Shown one piece after another: positions 27,855-36,240 of a DNA stretch of 64,000 nt (position 1 is its first letter; every line of letters begins with the position of its first letter). Source of the stretch: an uncultured Bacteriovoracaceae bacterium. Lineage in GTDB: Bacteria; Bdellovibrionota; Bacteriovoracia; Bacteriovoracales; Bacteriovoracaceae. The notes beneath the pieces are model-generated. The model had not been told where the DNA came from, made no database searches, and saw only the letters and a list, made by a program, of their open reading frames with translations. Position numbers and translations under genes: made by a program. The stretch lies in assembly GCA_937931205.1 (NCBI GenBank), contig CALHBF010000010.1, forward strand, positions 1 through 64,000. Direction: 5' to 3'.

Positions 27855-28841
27855 TTACTGTTCGTAAAGTTTAAAGAAGTCGAAGGCGTTATGGGCAACT
27901 TCCTCGGCGCTAAATCTTCCAGGTCTCTTCATCCCTGCCCCGGCCCCTTTGAAGTTTAAACTCATAATTTTTATTTCACTCAAGAAATAAAAAGGGCCCA
28001 AGATTTGAGGATTCTCTTTATCGTAAAGAATAAGCGTAGGTGCTCCAGTATAAGCACTCAGAGCACTGATTGAACCATTACTGGTAATCACCCCTTTGGA
28101 AAAGCTCATCATACGGGCAATCTCAATATGATTCTCAGGAATGAAAAACTTATAATTGTTTTTAGGGTTAAGAGTTTTAATAAATTCTTTCTGATTGAGA
28201 ATAAATTTATCTTCAGAGATATCCATAAATAAGACGATGTTTTGACTCTGAAAATATGAACAAACATGAATCCACATCTCATCAATTTTACCATCATTAA
28301 GTGGCCCAATATTGATAGCGATATAATTTTCAAAATCACTAACAATAGGAGTTAGTTCTCGGGAGAAAATTTTCAGATTGGACTGAGGATCGAAACCAAT
28401 AAGTTGATAAAAATTTTCAACCACATGTTGTCCCTCAAGCCACGGGTGAACTTCGTTGAGAACAAATCCATTTAATCCCTTCTTAAAGCCAATTCTTTTT
28501 TTGGCACGCAATCCAACTCCAATGGAAGAATCTAAAAAAGACGGCGAAAGAGAAATAAAAAGATCTGTATTATAGATTTTCGCTTCAGCACAAAAGCGAT
28601 GAACGTCAAAGATGCTCTTTATCTCTTCACTTGGATATTCGTGGTAAAAAAACTTCTTGAAAGGAAGAAGATTAAGGGCCTGGATGCCATAAGAAGAAGA
28701 GATGAGATGAACTTCAGCCTCAGGATACTTAACTCTGAGAGCATGAAAAAATGCAAAGCTCAAAATCTTGAGCTGATGCTGATCGGGAAGTTTTACTGCA
28801 ATTGAGCGGACTAAGTTAGTCTCTTCTGACGTTTGAGCCAT
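27855..28841 (-). CDS. Glycosyltransferase family 9 (heptosyltransferase-like)
   Basis: A 328-residue GT-B protein. The N-terminal Rossmann half starts VRSIAVKLPDQHQLKILSFAFFHALRVKYP and resembles the GT9 opening with its donor-side loop. The C-terminal half has the GT9-like SKGVITSNGSISALSAYTGAPTLILY in place of the usual nucleotide-sugar-binding segment with a SxPxHLAA pattern. It likely adds a sugar to LPS core. The ATG overlaps the upstream membrane protein gene by 31 nt and has no clear SD, so the start is uncertain. Confidence 0.75.
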   Translation of the reverse strand: MAQTSEETNLVRSIAVKLPDQHQLKILSFAFFHALRVKYPEAEVHLISSSYGIQALNLLPFKKFFYHEYPSEEIKSIFDVHRFCAEAKIYNTDLFISLSPSFLDSSIGVGLRAKKRIGFKKGLNGFVLNEVHPWLEGQHVVENFYQLIGFDPQSNLKIFSRELTPIVSDFENYIAINIGPLNDGKIDEMWIHVCSYFQSQNIVLFMDISEDKFILNQKEFIKTLNPKNNYKFFIPENHIEIARMMSFSKGVITSNGSISALSAYTGAPTLILYDKENPQILGPFYFLSEIKIMSLNFKGAGAGMKRPGRFSAEEVAHNAFDFFKLYEQ

Positions 28842-29536
28842 AATACAGTAAAGAAGCTAGTCGCTAGGGCCGGTACCAATGCATTTATTAATGGAATGGT
28901 AATCATTACCAAAAAGACTAGTCCGTATCCTCCATATGAAAAGATGTTTTTAAACAAATCACCTACACACTGTGAAAAATTCAGGTCATGTCTGGACCAA
29001 GAATAATCCACAAACTGTATTGCAAGAACTAAGGCCAGAATAAAAATCCCTACAGGATAAAAAAGAGGGAAAATATTTAGAACAAAGGCCAGGGCAGTGA
29101 GTGCCAAAATGAAAACAAGCTTCTTCGCTTCATTGACAAAAGTAGCACCTAAGCTTTTCAAGAGCATCGAAAAACTTTTTTTAGCATCATTGCTAATTGC
29201 AGCTCCGATGAGTTTTTGCTCAATTCTATAACTAAGCAAACTATTAAAAGGAGCAGAGATAATTCCTGCCAGCAAAATGAAGGTCCAGCTCATTATGAGA
29301 AACATGAAGATAATAAAAATGGCCGTAACGAGTTTACCTACCCAACCAGCAGTTTGTGGATCAGGAATCCAATCCTGAACAAAAACGCCGAAATAATCAG
29401 AGTTCTTAAAAATTAAAACAATGAAAAATATGTAGATGCTCAATGCTAAAATTGTCGGAATAATCGCCAATAAAAGATTGATGGGATCTTTGAAAATAAG
29501 TCTTAGTGAAAGTGGTAAAATTTTTACTTCATTCAT
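28811..29536 (-). CDS. EI24/CysZ-like integral membrane protein
   Basis: A 241-residue membrane protein with about five hydrophobic helices. Its start (PLSLRLIFKDPINLLLAIIPTILAL) and the loop LAGIISAPFNSLLSYRIEQKL match the EI24 domain family, which includes the CysZ sulfate importer of enterobacteria. The C-terminal region FVDYSWSRHDLNFSQCVGDL is also typical. Substrate in this organism is unknown; no cysteine synthesis genes are adjacent. It precedes the GT9 gene, overlapping it, and follows DUF309 by 8 nt. Confidence 0.75.
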   Translation of the reverse strand: MNEVKILPLSLRLIFKDPINLLLAIIPTILALSIYIFFIVLIFKNSDYFGVFVQDWIPDPQTAGWVGKLVTAIFIIFMFLIMSWTFILLAGIISAPFNSLLSYRIEQKLIGAAISNDAKKSFSMLLKSLGATFVNEAKKLVFILALTALAFVLNIFPLFYPVGIFILALVLAIQFVDYSWSRHDLNFSQCVGDLFKNIFSYGGYGLVFLVMITIPLINALVPALATSFFTVLWLKRQKRLT

Positions 29537-29544
29537 GGATAAAC

Positions 29545-30003
29545 CTATTCGACATTTTTTTGATAATTTTTGAACCGGAAATTAAAAAGTTCAGCATAAT
29601 CTGCAAGTACGGATTCAGTACCTTGAGGGATCTTAAATACGATCTCTTCCAGTTCTTCCCACGATAAATATTTGAAAGCCAGATCAGTTAACACCCGCAA
29701 ATCCCTGCATCTCTCGAACTTTTGGCGGGCCTTGGTAATCATTCCCTGGGCCCCTATGATATTCGAATTGCGGTAATGAATACAAGCAGCGGCGACCTGA
29801 ATAACTGCCCAGTAAATATTTCGGGCATTGTCATTGCGATCTTCCATCCAGATATCCTCTAAGGACTCGTGGCATTCCCAATACTTCTGCTCATTAAAAA
29901 GGGCAATTCCCTCTTCCATCTTTGCCAGATGGATAGGAGTGAATTGCCCAAAAGTATATTGCACCTTAGAAACCACCAAGGATGTTAAGACCTGAGTCAA
30001 CAT
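29545..30003 (-). CDS. DUF309 family protein
   Basis: A 152-residue protein with the DUF309 signature ALFNEQKYWECHESLEDIW (near 34-52) and a following helical hairpin (VIQVAAACIHYRN). The family is of unknown function, with conserved Glu/His/Glu that could bind a metal. The frame opens at 30003, overlapping fabI by 38 nt without an SD; an internal start (ATG 29919) would still retain the signature. It sits between fabI and EI24 in a minus-strand run. Confidence 0.75.
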   Translation of the reverse strand: MLTQVLTSLVVSKVQYTFGQFTPIHLAKMEEGIALFNEQKYWECHESLEDIWMEDRNDNARNIYWAVIQVAAACIHYRNSNIIGAQGMITKARQKFERCRDLRVLTDLAFKYLSWEELEEIVFKIPQGTESVLADYAELFNFRFKNYQKNVE

Positions 30004-30736
30004 AAAGAACTTGACCAGTCACACCGCCAGAAAGGTCTGAAGCAAGATAAACAGCTGCTCCACCACAATCTTCTGGAGTTACGTTTCTCTTCATTGGAGA
30101 AATTTCTTCCACTTGGTTAAGAAGTCCTCTGAATCCAGAAATACCAGAAGCAGCAAGAGTTTTGATTGGACCAGCAGAGATACAGTTAACTTTAATTCCG
30201 CGAGGGCCTAAATCATAAGCGAGGTAGCGAGTAGAAGCTTCTAGAGCAGCTTTCGCAACACCCATAACGTTATAGTTCTTAATTACTTTTTGAGAACCGT
30301 AATAAGTCATGCTGATAATTGATCCACCATCATTAAGAAGATCAGCAAGCGTATCTGTTACTCCAACAAGAGAGAAAGCAGAAATATCACAGGCCATTGC
30401 AAAGCCTTTGCGTGAAGTGTGAACGAACTCACGAGAAAGATCTTCTTTATCAGCGAAAGCAAGAGAGTGAACGATAATGTCGAACTTCCCCCATTTTTCT
30501 TCAATTGTTTTCTTCATTGTCGGATAATGATCATCATTCGTTACATCAAGCTCGAAAATGAAATCCGCACCAATTTCTTCAGCAAGCGGCTCTACACGTT
30601 TTTTAATGGCATCATTCATATAAGAAAGAGCTACTGTTGCACCTTGCTCTTTAAATGCTTTTGTAATTCCCCAAGCAATTGAACGGTCGTTTGCAAGACC
30701 AAGAATTAGGGCTTTTTTACCTTCTAAAAGTTTCAT
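29966..30736 (-). CDS. fabI: Enoyl-[acyl-carrier-protein] reductase (NADH)
   Basis: A 256-residue SDR of the FabI type: the cofactor segment GKKALILGLANDRSIAWGI (GLANxxSIAxG), the HSLAFA block, and the catalytic pair Tyr/Lys spaced YxxxxxxK in NYNVMGVAKAALEASTRYLA. It performs the last reduction of each fatty acid elongation cycle. GAGG 6 nt before the ATG is the RBS. It is first in a minus-strand group (fabI, DUF309, EI24, GT9, ClC). Confidence 0.93.
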   Translation of the reverse strand: MKLLEGKKALILGLANDRSIAWGITKAFKEQGATVALSYMNDAIKKRVEPLAEEIGADFIFELDVTNDDHYPTMKKTIEEKWGKFDIIVHSLAFADKEDLSREFVHTSRKGFAMACDISAFSLVGVTDTLADLLNDGGSIISMTYYGSQKVIKNYNVMGVAKAALEASTRYLAYDLGPRGIKVNCISAGPIKTLAASGISGFRGLLNQVEEISPMKRNVTPEDCGGAAVYLASDLSGGVTGQVLYVDSGLNILGGF

Positions 30737-31097
30737 AGAATCCTCACTTTTTTATTACCGATAAAACTACCTTAGTTTGAAGTGAGGGATCAAGTTATTT
30801 GCGATTTTCGGGGTTTAAAATGTCAACTCAGTAGAAGAATCAAGCTAAATAATGAATTTTTTTTTAATAAAAGGGCCTCTCCTAAAAAGAGATCAACTTA
30901 TTCGGAGATAAACCTATCTTCAAACACCTTCGACTCTCTTCGTAAGATCATTTCAGACTTAATGAGACCCCTTTGAGGAATTAGTTCCCAATCTAAATTT
31001 TTAGCAACGTTTTGCCTTAAATCTTCCTCTTGAAAGAAGGGATCTTGAGGTTCACTATGGCCTCAATAAAGAAAAAAACAACGACAAGGAGTACCCA
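30737..31097. other. 361-nt non-coding interval between fabI and the metzincin-like gene
   Basis: Divergent promoter region. It must hold the fabI promoter (minus) and that of the lipoprotein (plus), but no clear -35/-10 pair was found for either. A small hairpin TTGAGG/CCTCAA (31045-31050 with 31061-31066) lies 20 nt before the AAGGAG at 31086. No convincing gene was seen. Confidence 0.5.
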
Positions 31098-31736
31098 ATG
31101 AAAACCACTAGCATGATCTTCACCCTACTCTTTCTCGCTTCTTGTGGAGGCGGTGGAGGCAACTCAGCTTCTAGCTCAGGCAAGGCCCAAGCTGTAGCTT
31201 TGGAAGAAATCAATCTCGAGGGGAATACTCCGGTTGCAGCGCAAACTTTTGATATCAATCTTCAATTGAAAGGCTTTCAGGCCAGTCATGAAAATAAAGT
31301 TAATGAAGCCAAAGAACTTATTAAGCAGGTTATTGCTTCAGATGAATTTAAGAATGAAGTTCTTGGTCACACTTATCAAGGCAAGAGACAGTTTGCGAAT
31401 AACAATGGCATGTCCAATGAAGAAGTTTATAAGAAAATCTTAGAAGGCTCAGAAAACTTAACACCGGGAAAAAATAATCAGATGGATTTACATCTTGAAG
31501 CTTATACTGATCCGAAAAGTATTACTGTCGGTTACACATACAAAACAGCTAAGAAGATTTGGATGAATACTAAATATCTTGCAATGTATCCTGCTGCTAA
31601 AATTACCACCAATATGGTTCATGAGTGGCTTCATAAGCTAGGGTTTGGTCACGATGCTGATTCTACTAAAAAAAGACCGTACTCTGTTCCCTATGCTGTC
31701 GGCTATATTGTCAGAGACTTAGCTCTTAGAATGTAG
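31098..31736 (+). CDS. Metzincin-like zinc metalloprotease lipoprotein
   Basis: A 212-residue lipoprotein: signal peptide ending LFLASC (Cys16) with a Gly/Ser-rich tether after it. Near the C-terminus HEWLHKLGFGHD (His175, Glu176, His179, His185) matches the metzincin zinc motif HExxHxxGxxH. The protein ends only 27 residues later and no clear Met-turn follows, so the metzincin fold would be truncated or atypical. It would sit in the outer membrane and could cleave prey or own-surface proteins, which is inference. ATG follows AAGGAG by 7 nt. Confidence 0.7.
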   Translation: MKTTSMIFTLLFLASCGGGGGNSASSSGKAQAVALEEINLEGNTPVAAQTFDINLQLKGFQASHENKVNEAKELIKQVIASDEFKNEVLGHTYQGKRQFANNNGMSNEEVYKKILEGSENLTPGKNNQMDLHLEAYTDPKSITVGYTYKTAKKIWMNTKYLAMYPAAKITTNMVHEWLHKLGFGHDADSTKKRPYSVPYAVGYIVRDLALRM

Positions 31737-31841
31737 AAAGTGCCAAAAATACCTGTCATTTCTTCCCTAAATCTGAATAGGAAATGTACCCTAACCCTCT
31801 GAATTTTGAATTCATTGTGAACACGAATAGAATTCTCTTAC

Positions 31842-31862
31842 CAAAGTTTTTTTCTAACTTTG
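31842..31862 (+). promoter_or_regulatory. Leader hairpin next to a strong ribosome binding site
   Basis: CAAAGTT (31842-31848) pairs with AACTTTG (31856-31862) around a T-rich 7-nt loop. The AAGGGAGG Shine-Dalgarno of the 23-codon ORF begins 2 nt after the stem. The pair could protect the 5' end of a short transcript or tune ribosome access. Confidence 0.45.
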
Positions 31863-31876
31863 TAAGGGAGGTACGT

Positions 31877-31948
31877 ATGCTCAAAATTTTTAGTCATAAG
31901 AAAGGTATGTATATGGTGGAGCTAGAAAATTTCTCTCCGGGTACCTGA
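31877..31948 (+). CDS. Candidate 23-residue small protein or leader peptide
   Basis: An ATG 5 nt after AAGGGAGG opens a 23-codon frame, reading MLKIFSHKKGMYMVELENF then SPGT and stop. It lies in a 334-nt gap otherwise without genes and is followed 23 nt later by a strong terminator, so the whole unit is a transcript of about 170 nt. Inside it, AGGTAC (31869-31874) can pair with GTACCT (31941-31946), enclosing the ORF. It could be a small protein, a leader peptide for the following aminotransferase gene, or a structured RNA with a chance ORF. The strong RBS favours translation. Confidence 0.45.
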   Translation: MLKIFSHKKGMYMVELENFSPGT

Positions 31949-31970
31949 TATTTAATCTGTCTATTCCATG

Positions 31971-32011
31971 CCCTCTTTAAAGAGAATTAAGCCTTTAAAG
32001 AGGGTTTTTTT
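31971..32011 (+). terminator. Strong terminator before the aminotransferase gene
   Basis: CCCTCTTTAAAG (31971-31982) pairs perfectly with CTTTAAAGAGGG (31993-32004) and is followed by seven T. It ends the short 31.8-kb transcript and isolates or attenuates the downstream catabolic operon starting at 32071. Confidence 0.85.
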
Positions 32012-32070
32012 ATGCATTAAGACGTAGAGGACAGAGGACAAGCCAAAATTATTCATGATAGCATGACTTC

Positions 32071-33192
32071 ATGAAAAAACTCGTACCTGACTATATTGAA
32101 AAACTTGAAGTATACCAAGCCGGCAAACCTATTGATGAACTAGCTAGAGAAAAGGGTCTTACCCGTATCTCAAAATTAGCAAGCAATGAAAATCCACTAG
32201 GACCCTCGCCATTTGCCATCCGTGAAATGACCAATGCTCTTTGGGACACTCATCGCTATCCGGATATGGCCGCTCACGAATTGAAGTCTGCTCTTTGCGA
32301 ACTCTATCGATTAAAACCACAAAATATTATTCTTGGTAACGGATCTGAAGGGATCATGGGATATATCTGTCGCGCTTTTCTTCAACCTGATGAAGAAGTG
32401 ATTACCAGCGAGAATACTTTTATTGGTTTTCTTATTCTGGCCAAATCAGTTGGAGCAAAACTCATTCAAGTTCCTCGCCTTCCTGATTATAAATACGATG
32501 TAAAGGCCATGGCCGCAAAGATTTCTGATAAGACGAAAATTGTCTATCTAGCCAATCCTGATAATCCAACTGGAACATACATCACTAAAGAAGAGTTTGA
32601 TTACCTGATGAAACATGTTCCAAGTCATACTATTGTGATTCTGGATGAGGCTTATTTTGAATTTGCCCAAGATCAATGGGACTACCCTGACTCAATGACT
32701 TATCGTTATGATAATGTGATCACACTGCGCACATTCTCAAAGGCCTATGGAATTTCAGGTGTTCGTTGTGGTTATGGCTTCGGTCACGAATACCTCATCG
32801 GAAATCTTCATAAAGTAAAACTTCCTTTCGAACCAGGTCTTATCGCGCAAAAAGGTGCTTTCGGTGCTTTAAAAGATTATCCACATCTTAAACGTACTCT
32901 TGAACTTAACAAAAGTGAGAAAGCAAGATTGGTGGATTATCTCATTCATCATGGAATTAACCCTATCTCTTCCGTCACAAACTTTGTGACTTTTAAAACA
33001 GCTTCTGAAGAGGCCAGTAACGACTTATATCAAGGTCTCTTAAACTTTGGAGTTATCATTCGTCCGCTAAGAGCAAACTTAATGCCGGATCATGTTCGTA
33101 TCTCCATCGGTACAACTGAAGAAATGAATCACCTTTATGAAGCTTTTGATCAAATTCTTCCTGAATTTATTAAGAAGTTTGGAGCGAACTAA
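32071..33192 (+). CDS. HisC-family class I/II aminotransferase, probably aromatic
   Basis: A 373-residue PLP enzyme of the histidinol-phosphate aminotransferase family: LASNENPLGPSP near 40, NPDNPTGTY near 168, LDEAYFEF near 192 and the Schiff-base lysine in TFSKAYGISGVR near 225. The family includes aromatic aminotransferases. The two following genes encode homogentisate-pathway enzymes, overlapping by 1 nt, so it more likely transaminates tyrosine or phenylalanine than makes histidine; no other his gene is near. No clear SD precedes the ATG, so a very short or absent 5' leader is possible. Confidence 0.85.
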   Translation: MKKLVPDYIEKLEVYQAGKPIDELAREKGLTRISKLASNENPLGPSPFAIREMTNALWDTHRYPDMAAHELKSALCELYRLKPQNIILGNGSEGIMGYICRAFLQPDEEVITSENTFIGFLILAKSVGAKLIQVPRLPDYKYDVKAMAAKISDKTKIVYLANPDNPTGTYITKEEFDYLMKHVPSHTIVILDEAYFEFAQDQWDYPDSMTYRYDNVITLRTFSKAYGISGVRCGYGFGHEYLIGNLHKVKLPFEPGLIAQKGAFGALKDYPHLKRTLELNKSEKARLVDYLIHHGINPISSVTNFVTFKTASEEASNDLYQGLLNFGVIIRPLRANLMPDHVRISIGTTEEMNHLYEAFDQILPEFIKKFGAN

Positions 33193-34175
33193 TGAAGATT
33201 TGTACTTATTTAAAATCGACATTCCTTGGAACTCACAAACGATTAGGTATCGTTCATGAAAATTTAGTCGTCGATACTAATCTGGTTTGGAAAAAACATT
33301 TTGAATTAAATGGCTACTATCTGCCAGAAGAGAAAGCTAATCTTCATATGCCAAGTTCATTATCAGACGTCCTCTCTTTTTACCAAGAAGGAAGTATTGA
33401 TCGCTTCAAAGAGACTTTGGTGATGTTTGAGAATTTGACGAAAAGTGGAATTGCAGCCTCTGAGTTGTCAGTCACACTTGACTCCATTGAGTTCGACTCT
33501 CCTCTTGATAAAATCATCATGTATCGTGATTTTTATGCACATGAAAAACATGTAAAAAAAGGTTTCGAAAAACGCGGTGAACCTGTACCTGAAGCCTGGT
33601 ATGAGATTCCTGCTTACTATAAGGGCGGCACTGCTGGCTTTTTAGGAAATAACACCACAATCCCTTGGCCTTCATTCTCACAAAAAGTTGATTATGAATT
33701 AGAGTTAGGGGTTGTTCTAGGACGTGACGGATTCAATATCAAAGAATCAAATGCTCTCAAGCATATCTTTGGTTACACCATTCTCAACGACATCTCTGCT
33801 CGCGATATTCAAAGAAAAGAAATGAGTATTCGTCTCGGGCCTGCTAAGGGTAAAGACTGGTGCTCGATCATGGGTCCAGTCATTGTTACACAAGATGAAT
33901 TTGGAACATCTGAACCTGATCTTCTTATGCAGGCACGAATTAATGGCGAACTTTGGTCTGAAGGACGCTCAAGCGACTCACACTACTCTTGGGCGCAAAT
34001 GATTTCTCATATGGGTCAAGATGAATGGATTCGTGCCAGTGAATTCATTGGTTCAGGCACAGTTGGAACAGGCTGCGGACTTGAACTTGATCGCTGGATT
34101 CAGCCAGGAGATGTGATTGAATTAGAAATTGAAAAAATTGGAATTCTTAAAAATACAGTTGGAAAACCAAAGTAG
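33192..34175 (+). CDS. Fumarylacetoacetate hydrolase family protein
   Basis: A 327-residue FAH-fold enzyme. The metal-binding acidic pattern is visible in VDYELELGVVLGRDG, followed by GYTILNDISARDIQ, GPAKGKDW and a C-terminal GSGTVGTGCGLELDRW. Fumarylacetoacetate hydrolysis to fumarate and acetoacetate is the last step of tyrosine breakdown. The adjacent homogentisate dioxygenase (6 nt downstream) supports that substrate, although FAH-fold proteins are diverse. Starts on the last base of the aminotransferase stop (TAATG). Confidence 0.85.
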   Translation: MKICTYLKSTFLGTHKRLGIVHENLVVDTNLVWKKHFELNGYYLPEEKANLHMPSSLSDVLSFYQEGSIDRFKETLVMFENLTKSGIAASELSVTLDSIEFDSPLDKIIMYRDFYAHEKHVKKGFEKRGEPVPEAWYEIPAYYKGGTAGFLGNNTTIPWPSFSQKVDYELELGVVLGRDGFNIKESNALKHIFGYTILNDISARDIQRKEMSIRLGPAKGKDWCSIMGPVIVTQDEFGTSEPDLLMQARINGELWSEGRSSDSHYSWAQMISHMGQDEWIRASEFIGSGTVGTGCGLELDRWIQPGDVIELEIEKIGILKNTVGKPK

Positions 34176-34181
34176 GTTAAA

Positions 34182-35276
34182 ATGGAAAACTTTAAAGAAA
34201 GCGGAAAATTTACAAAACAGGCCCACGTGAAAATTCCTGAGGGTCATTTTGAAGAAGAGCATGGAAGAAAAGGTTTTTTTGGTAGAGTATCTCACCTCTA
34301 TCATGCCCAACAGCCAACTGGGTGGACTCAAATCGAGGGCGAACTTAAGCCTCATAACTTGCCACCTCTCTTTAATGATAAAAAGCTAGCTAACAAATTT
34401 GTAAAAATATTATTCAACCAAGATGTGCAATTATATCTTGGTACTTTAACGGAAAGTCCTAAAACATTTTTTAGAAATGCTGATTGTGATGAAATGTATT
34501 TCATTCATGACGGCGAAGGAAAAATGGAAACGTCTTATGGAACAATTCCATATAAGAAAGGTGATTACATCATCATCCCAAGAGGAACGACCTATAAAAC
34601 TTATCTCTCTACTCCTACGAAGTTTTTAAAGGTTGAATCTCATTCAGAATTTGAGCAACCTACTCGTGGAATTTTAGGTCCGAATGCTCTTTATGATCAG
34701 ACTGCTATTTTTACTCCTGAGGCCAGTGTTGGTTCGGAGCAAAACCTGTCTGAGTATAAAATTGAAGTCAGATATCGTGGTGGGAAATCCTACATCACTT
34801 ATCCCTTCAACCCTCTCTCGGCAGTAGGTTGGAAAGGTTCTCTCTATCCATGGCGACTTTCTATTTATGACTATTGCCCGATTAACTCACACAAGTACCA
34901 TATCCCACCAAGTGGCCATACTACTTTTGTTTGTAAGAACTTCGTTATCTGCTCTTTTGTGGCCCGTCCGCTTGAGCACACTTCCGAAGGTGTTTTGAAA
35001 GTACCATTCTTCCATTCTAATATTGATTACGATGAGGTTCTCTTTTATCACCAAGGTAACTTCTTCTCTCGCGATAACATCGATGCAGGGGCCATTACTT
35101 ATCACCCGCAAGGCGTGCATCATGGACCGCATCCAAAGGCTTTTGCCAAGGCCAATGAGAATGAATGGACTGATGAGTATGCGGTTATGATTGATACCCG
35201 CTACCCTCTGATGATGACTTCAGAGTTTGAGTCTCTTGAGAATAAAGAGTACTGGAAGTCTTGGATGAAGAAGTAA
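34182..35276 (+). CDS. hmgA: Homogentisate 1,2-dioxygenase
   Basis: A 364-residue cupin-type iron dioxygenase that opens the homogentisate ring to maleylacetoacetate. Conserved blocks are CDEMYFIHDGEGKMETSYG and GDYIIIPRGTTY in the first cupin, and the iron-ligand region HPQGVHHGPHPKAF near 309-322 in the second. It is shorter than the roughly 440-residue eukaryote-like form but of usual size for this bacterial subgroup. It completes a three-gene unit. Neither 4-hydroxyphenylpyruvate dioxygenase nor maleylacetoacetate isomerase is in the window. Confidence 0.88.
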   Translation: MENFKESGKFTKQAHVKIPEGHFEEEHGRKGFFGRVSHLYHAQQPTGWTQIEGELKPHNLPPLFNDKKLANKFVKILFNQDVQLYLGTLTESPKTFFRNADCDEMYFIHDGEGKMETSYGTIPYKKGDYIIIPRGTTYKTYLSTPTKFLKVESHSEFEQPTRGILGPNALYDQTAIFTPEASVGSEQNLSEYKIEVRYRGGKSYITYPFNPLSAVGWKGSLYPWRLSIYDYCPINSHKYHIPPSGHTTFVCKNFVICSFVARPLEHTSEGVLKVPFFHSNIDYDEVLFYHQGNFFSRDNIDAGAITYHPQGVHHGPHPKAFAKANENEWTDEYAVMIDTRYPLMMTSEFESLENKEYWKSWMKK

Positions 35277-35302
35277 AATACTCCAGAATAATTTGCCTCT
35301 TT

Positions 35303-35351
35303 ATGCCCTTCCGGAATGTGCGACAATGGTTTCACTAATAAGGAAGGGCAT
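35303..35351 (+). promoter_or_regulatory. Perfect inverted repeat over the promoter/RBS region of the barrel gene
   Basis: ATGCCCTTCC (35303-35312) and GGAAGGGCAT (35342-35351) are perfect 10-bp inverted arms separated by 29 nt. The right arm includes the Shine-Dalgarno of the gene at 35357. If transcribed as a whole it would hide the RBS; if transcription starts between the arms, it could instead be a pair of protein-binding half-sites. Confidence 0.55.
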
Positions 35352-35356
35352 CACCC

Positions 35357-36160
35357 ATGAAAAAACACTTCATTGCACTAAGTTTACTTCTCTCTTCATT
35401 TGCACATGCTTCTGATATCAAACTTGAACAACTTTCTAGAAAAGATGTTAAAGATGTATCAAAAGAATTTGCTACAAACTTCACTCACTCAATTGCAACA
35501 GCACCAAGTACTGATGGTCTTTGGGGAGTAGAATTTGGAGTGACTGCCTCAACAATGTCTTCTCCTAAGCTAGGGAAAGTCGTTGATAATTCTGGCGGAG
35601 ATGGTAAAGACTTTGAAACACTTTATAGTGGTGGTGGGTTCCTGAGATTCCATGTTCCTTTTGAACTATTCTTTGAAACTTCAGTTCTCCCTAAATCAAA
35701 AATCGCTGATGTAAAATTCAACAATACAACCTTCGCAGTTGGCTGGAATGCTGGACGCTTCTTCAATCTTCCACTTGACCTGACTGCTGGTTATGATGTG
35801 GCCAACGGAGAAATCTCATTCAGCCAAACGCTTACTGTTATGGGAGTTCCTGCAAACTCTGACATCAGTTTAGAATCAGCGACACAAAAAGCATGGTTAG
35901 GAGTTTCTAAAAAATTTCTTGTATTTACTCCATATGCTAAAGTCGGTGTAATCAACATGAAATCAACTCTTAAAGCTACTGGTACAGCTGCTAGCGAAGT
36001 TTTCAACTACACTACTTCTCAAAAAGAAACAGTGAAAGAAAACAGCACTTTCTGGGCAGCAGGAGTACAAGTAGATTTAGCGATCCTAAGCCTTGGTGTA
36101 GAAGCAATGAGCGCTCTAGATAACACTCGTTATGCTGCGAAACTTGGATTCAGCTTCTAA
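35357..36160 (+). CDS. Outer-membrane beta-barrel protein
   Basis: A 267-residue protein with a signal peptide (1-18, cleavage near SFAHA) and a barrel-like mature part of alternating strands with many aromatic and Gly residues. It ends LGFSF, the terminal Phe of outer-membrane proteins. Precise family not recognised. It lies 80 nt after hmgA behind its own inverted-repeat regulatory region and is followed by a terminator, so it is probably transcribed alone. Confidence 0.7.
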   Translation: MKKHFIALSLLLSSFAHASDIKLEQLSRKDVKDVSKEFATNFTHSIATAPSTDGLWGVEFGVTASTMSSPKLGKVVDNSGGDGKDFETLYSGGGFLRFHVPFELFFETSVLPKSKIADVKFNNTTFAVGWNAGRFFNLPLDLTAGYDVANGEISFSQTLTVMGVPANSDISLESATQKAWLGVSKKFLVFTPYAKVGVINMKSTLKATGTAASEVFNYTTSQKETVKENSTFWAAGVQVDLAILSLGVEAMSALDNTRYAAKLGFSF

Positions 36161-36175
36161 TTAAATTCAATTTCT

Positions 36176-36204
36176 TAAAGGGAGCTAATCAGCTCCCTTT
36201 TTTC
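36176..36204 (+). terminator. Intrinsic terminator after the barrel gene
   Basis: GGGAGCT (36180-36186) pairs with AGCTCCC (36191-36197) around AATC, followed by six T. It closes the single-gene unit 35357-36160. Confidence 0.88.
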
Positions 36205-36240
36205 CTTTAATTATTCCCCTACCTGTGCCAAATTCTTCTT

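Noticed and set aside
30782-30976. A 64-codon plus frame between fabI and the metzincin gene
   Set aside because: GTG start inside the fabI promoter region, no SD, low-complexity composition.
31877-32070. Classical histidine-operon attenuator before the aminotransferase
   Set aside because: The small ORF has a single His and no run of His codons, and no alternative antiterminator pairing with the terminator stem was found. A regulatory role remains possible but not the classical one.
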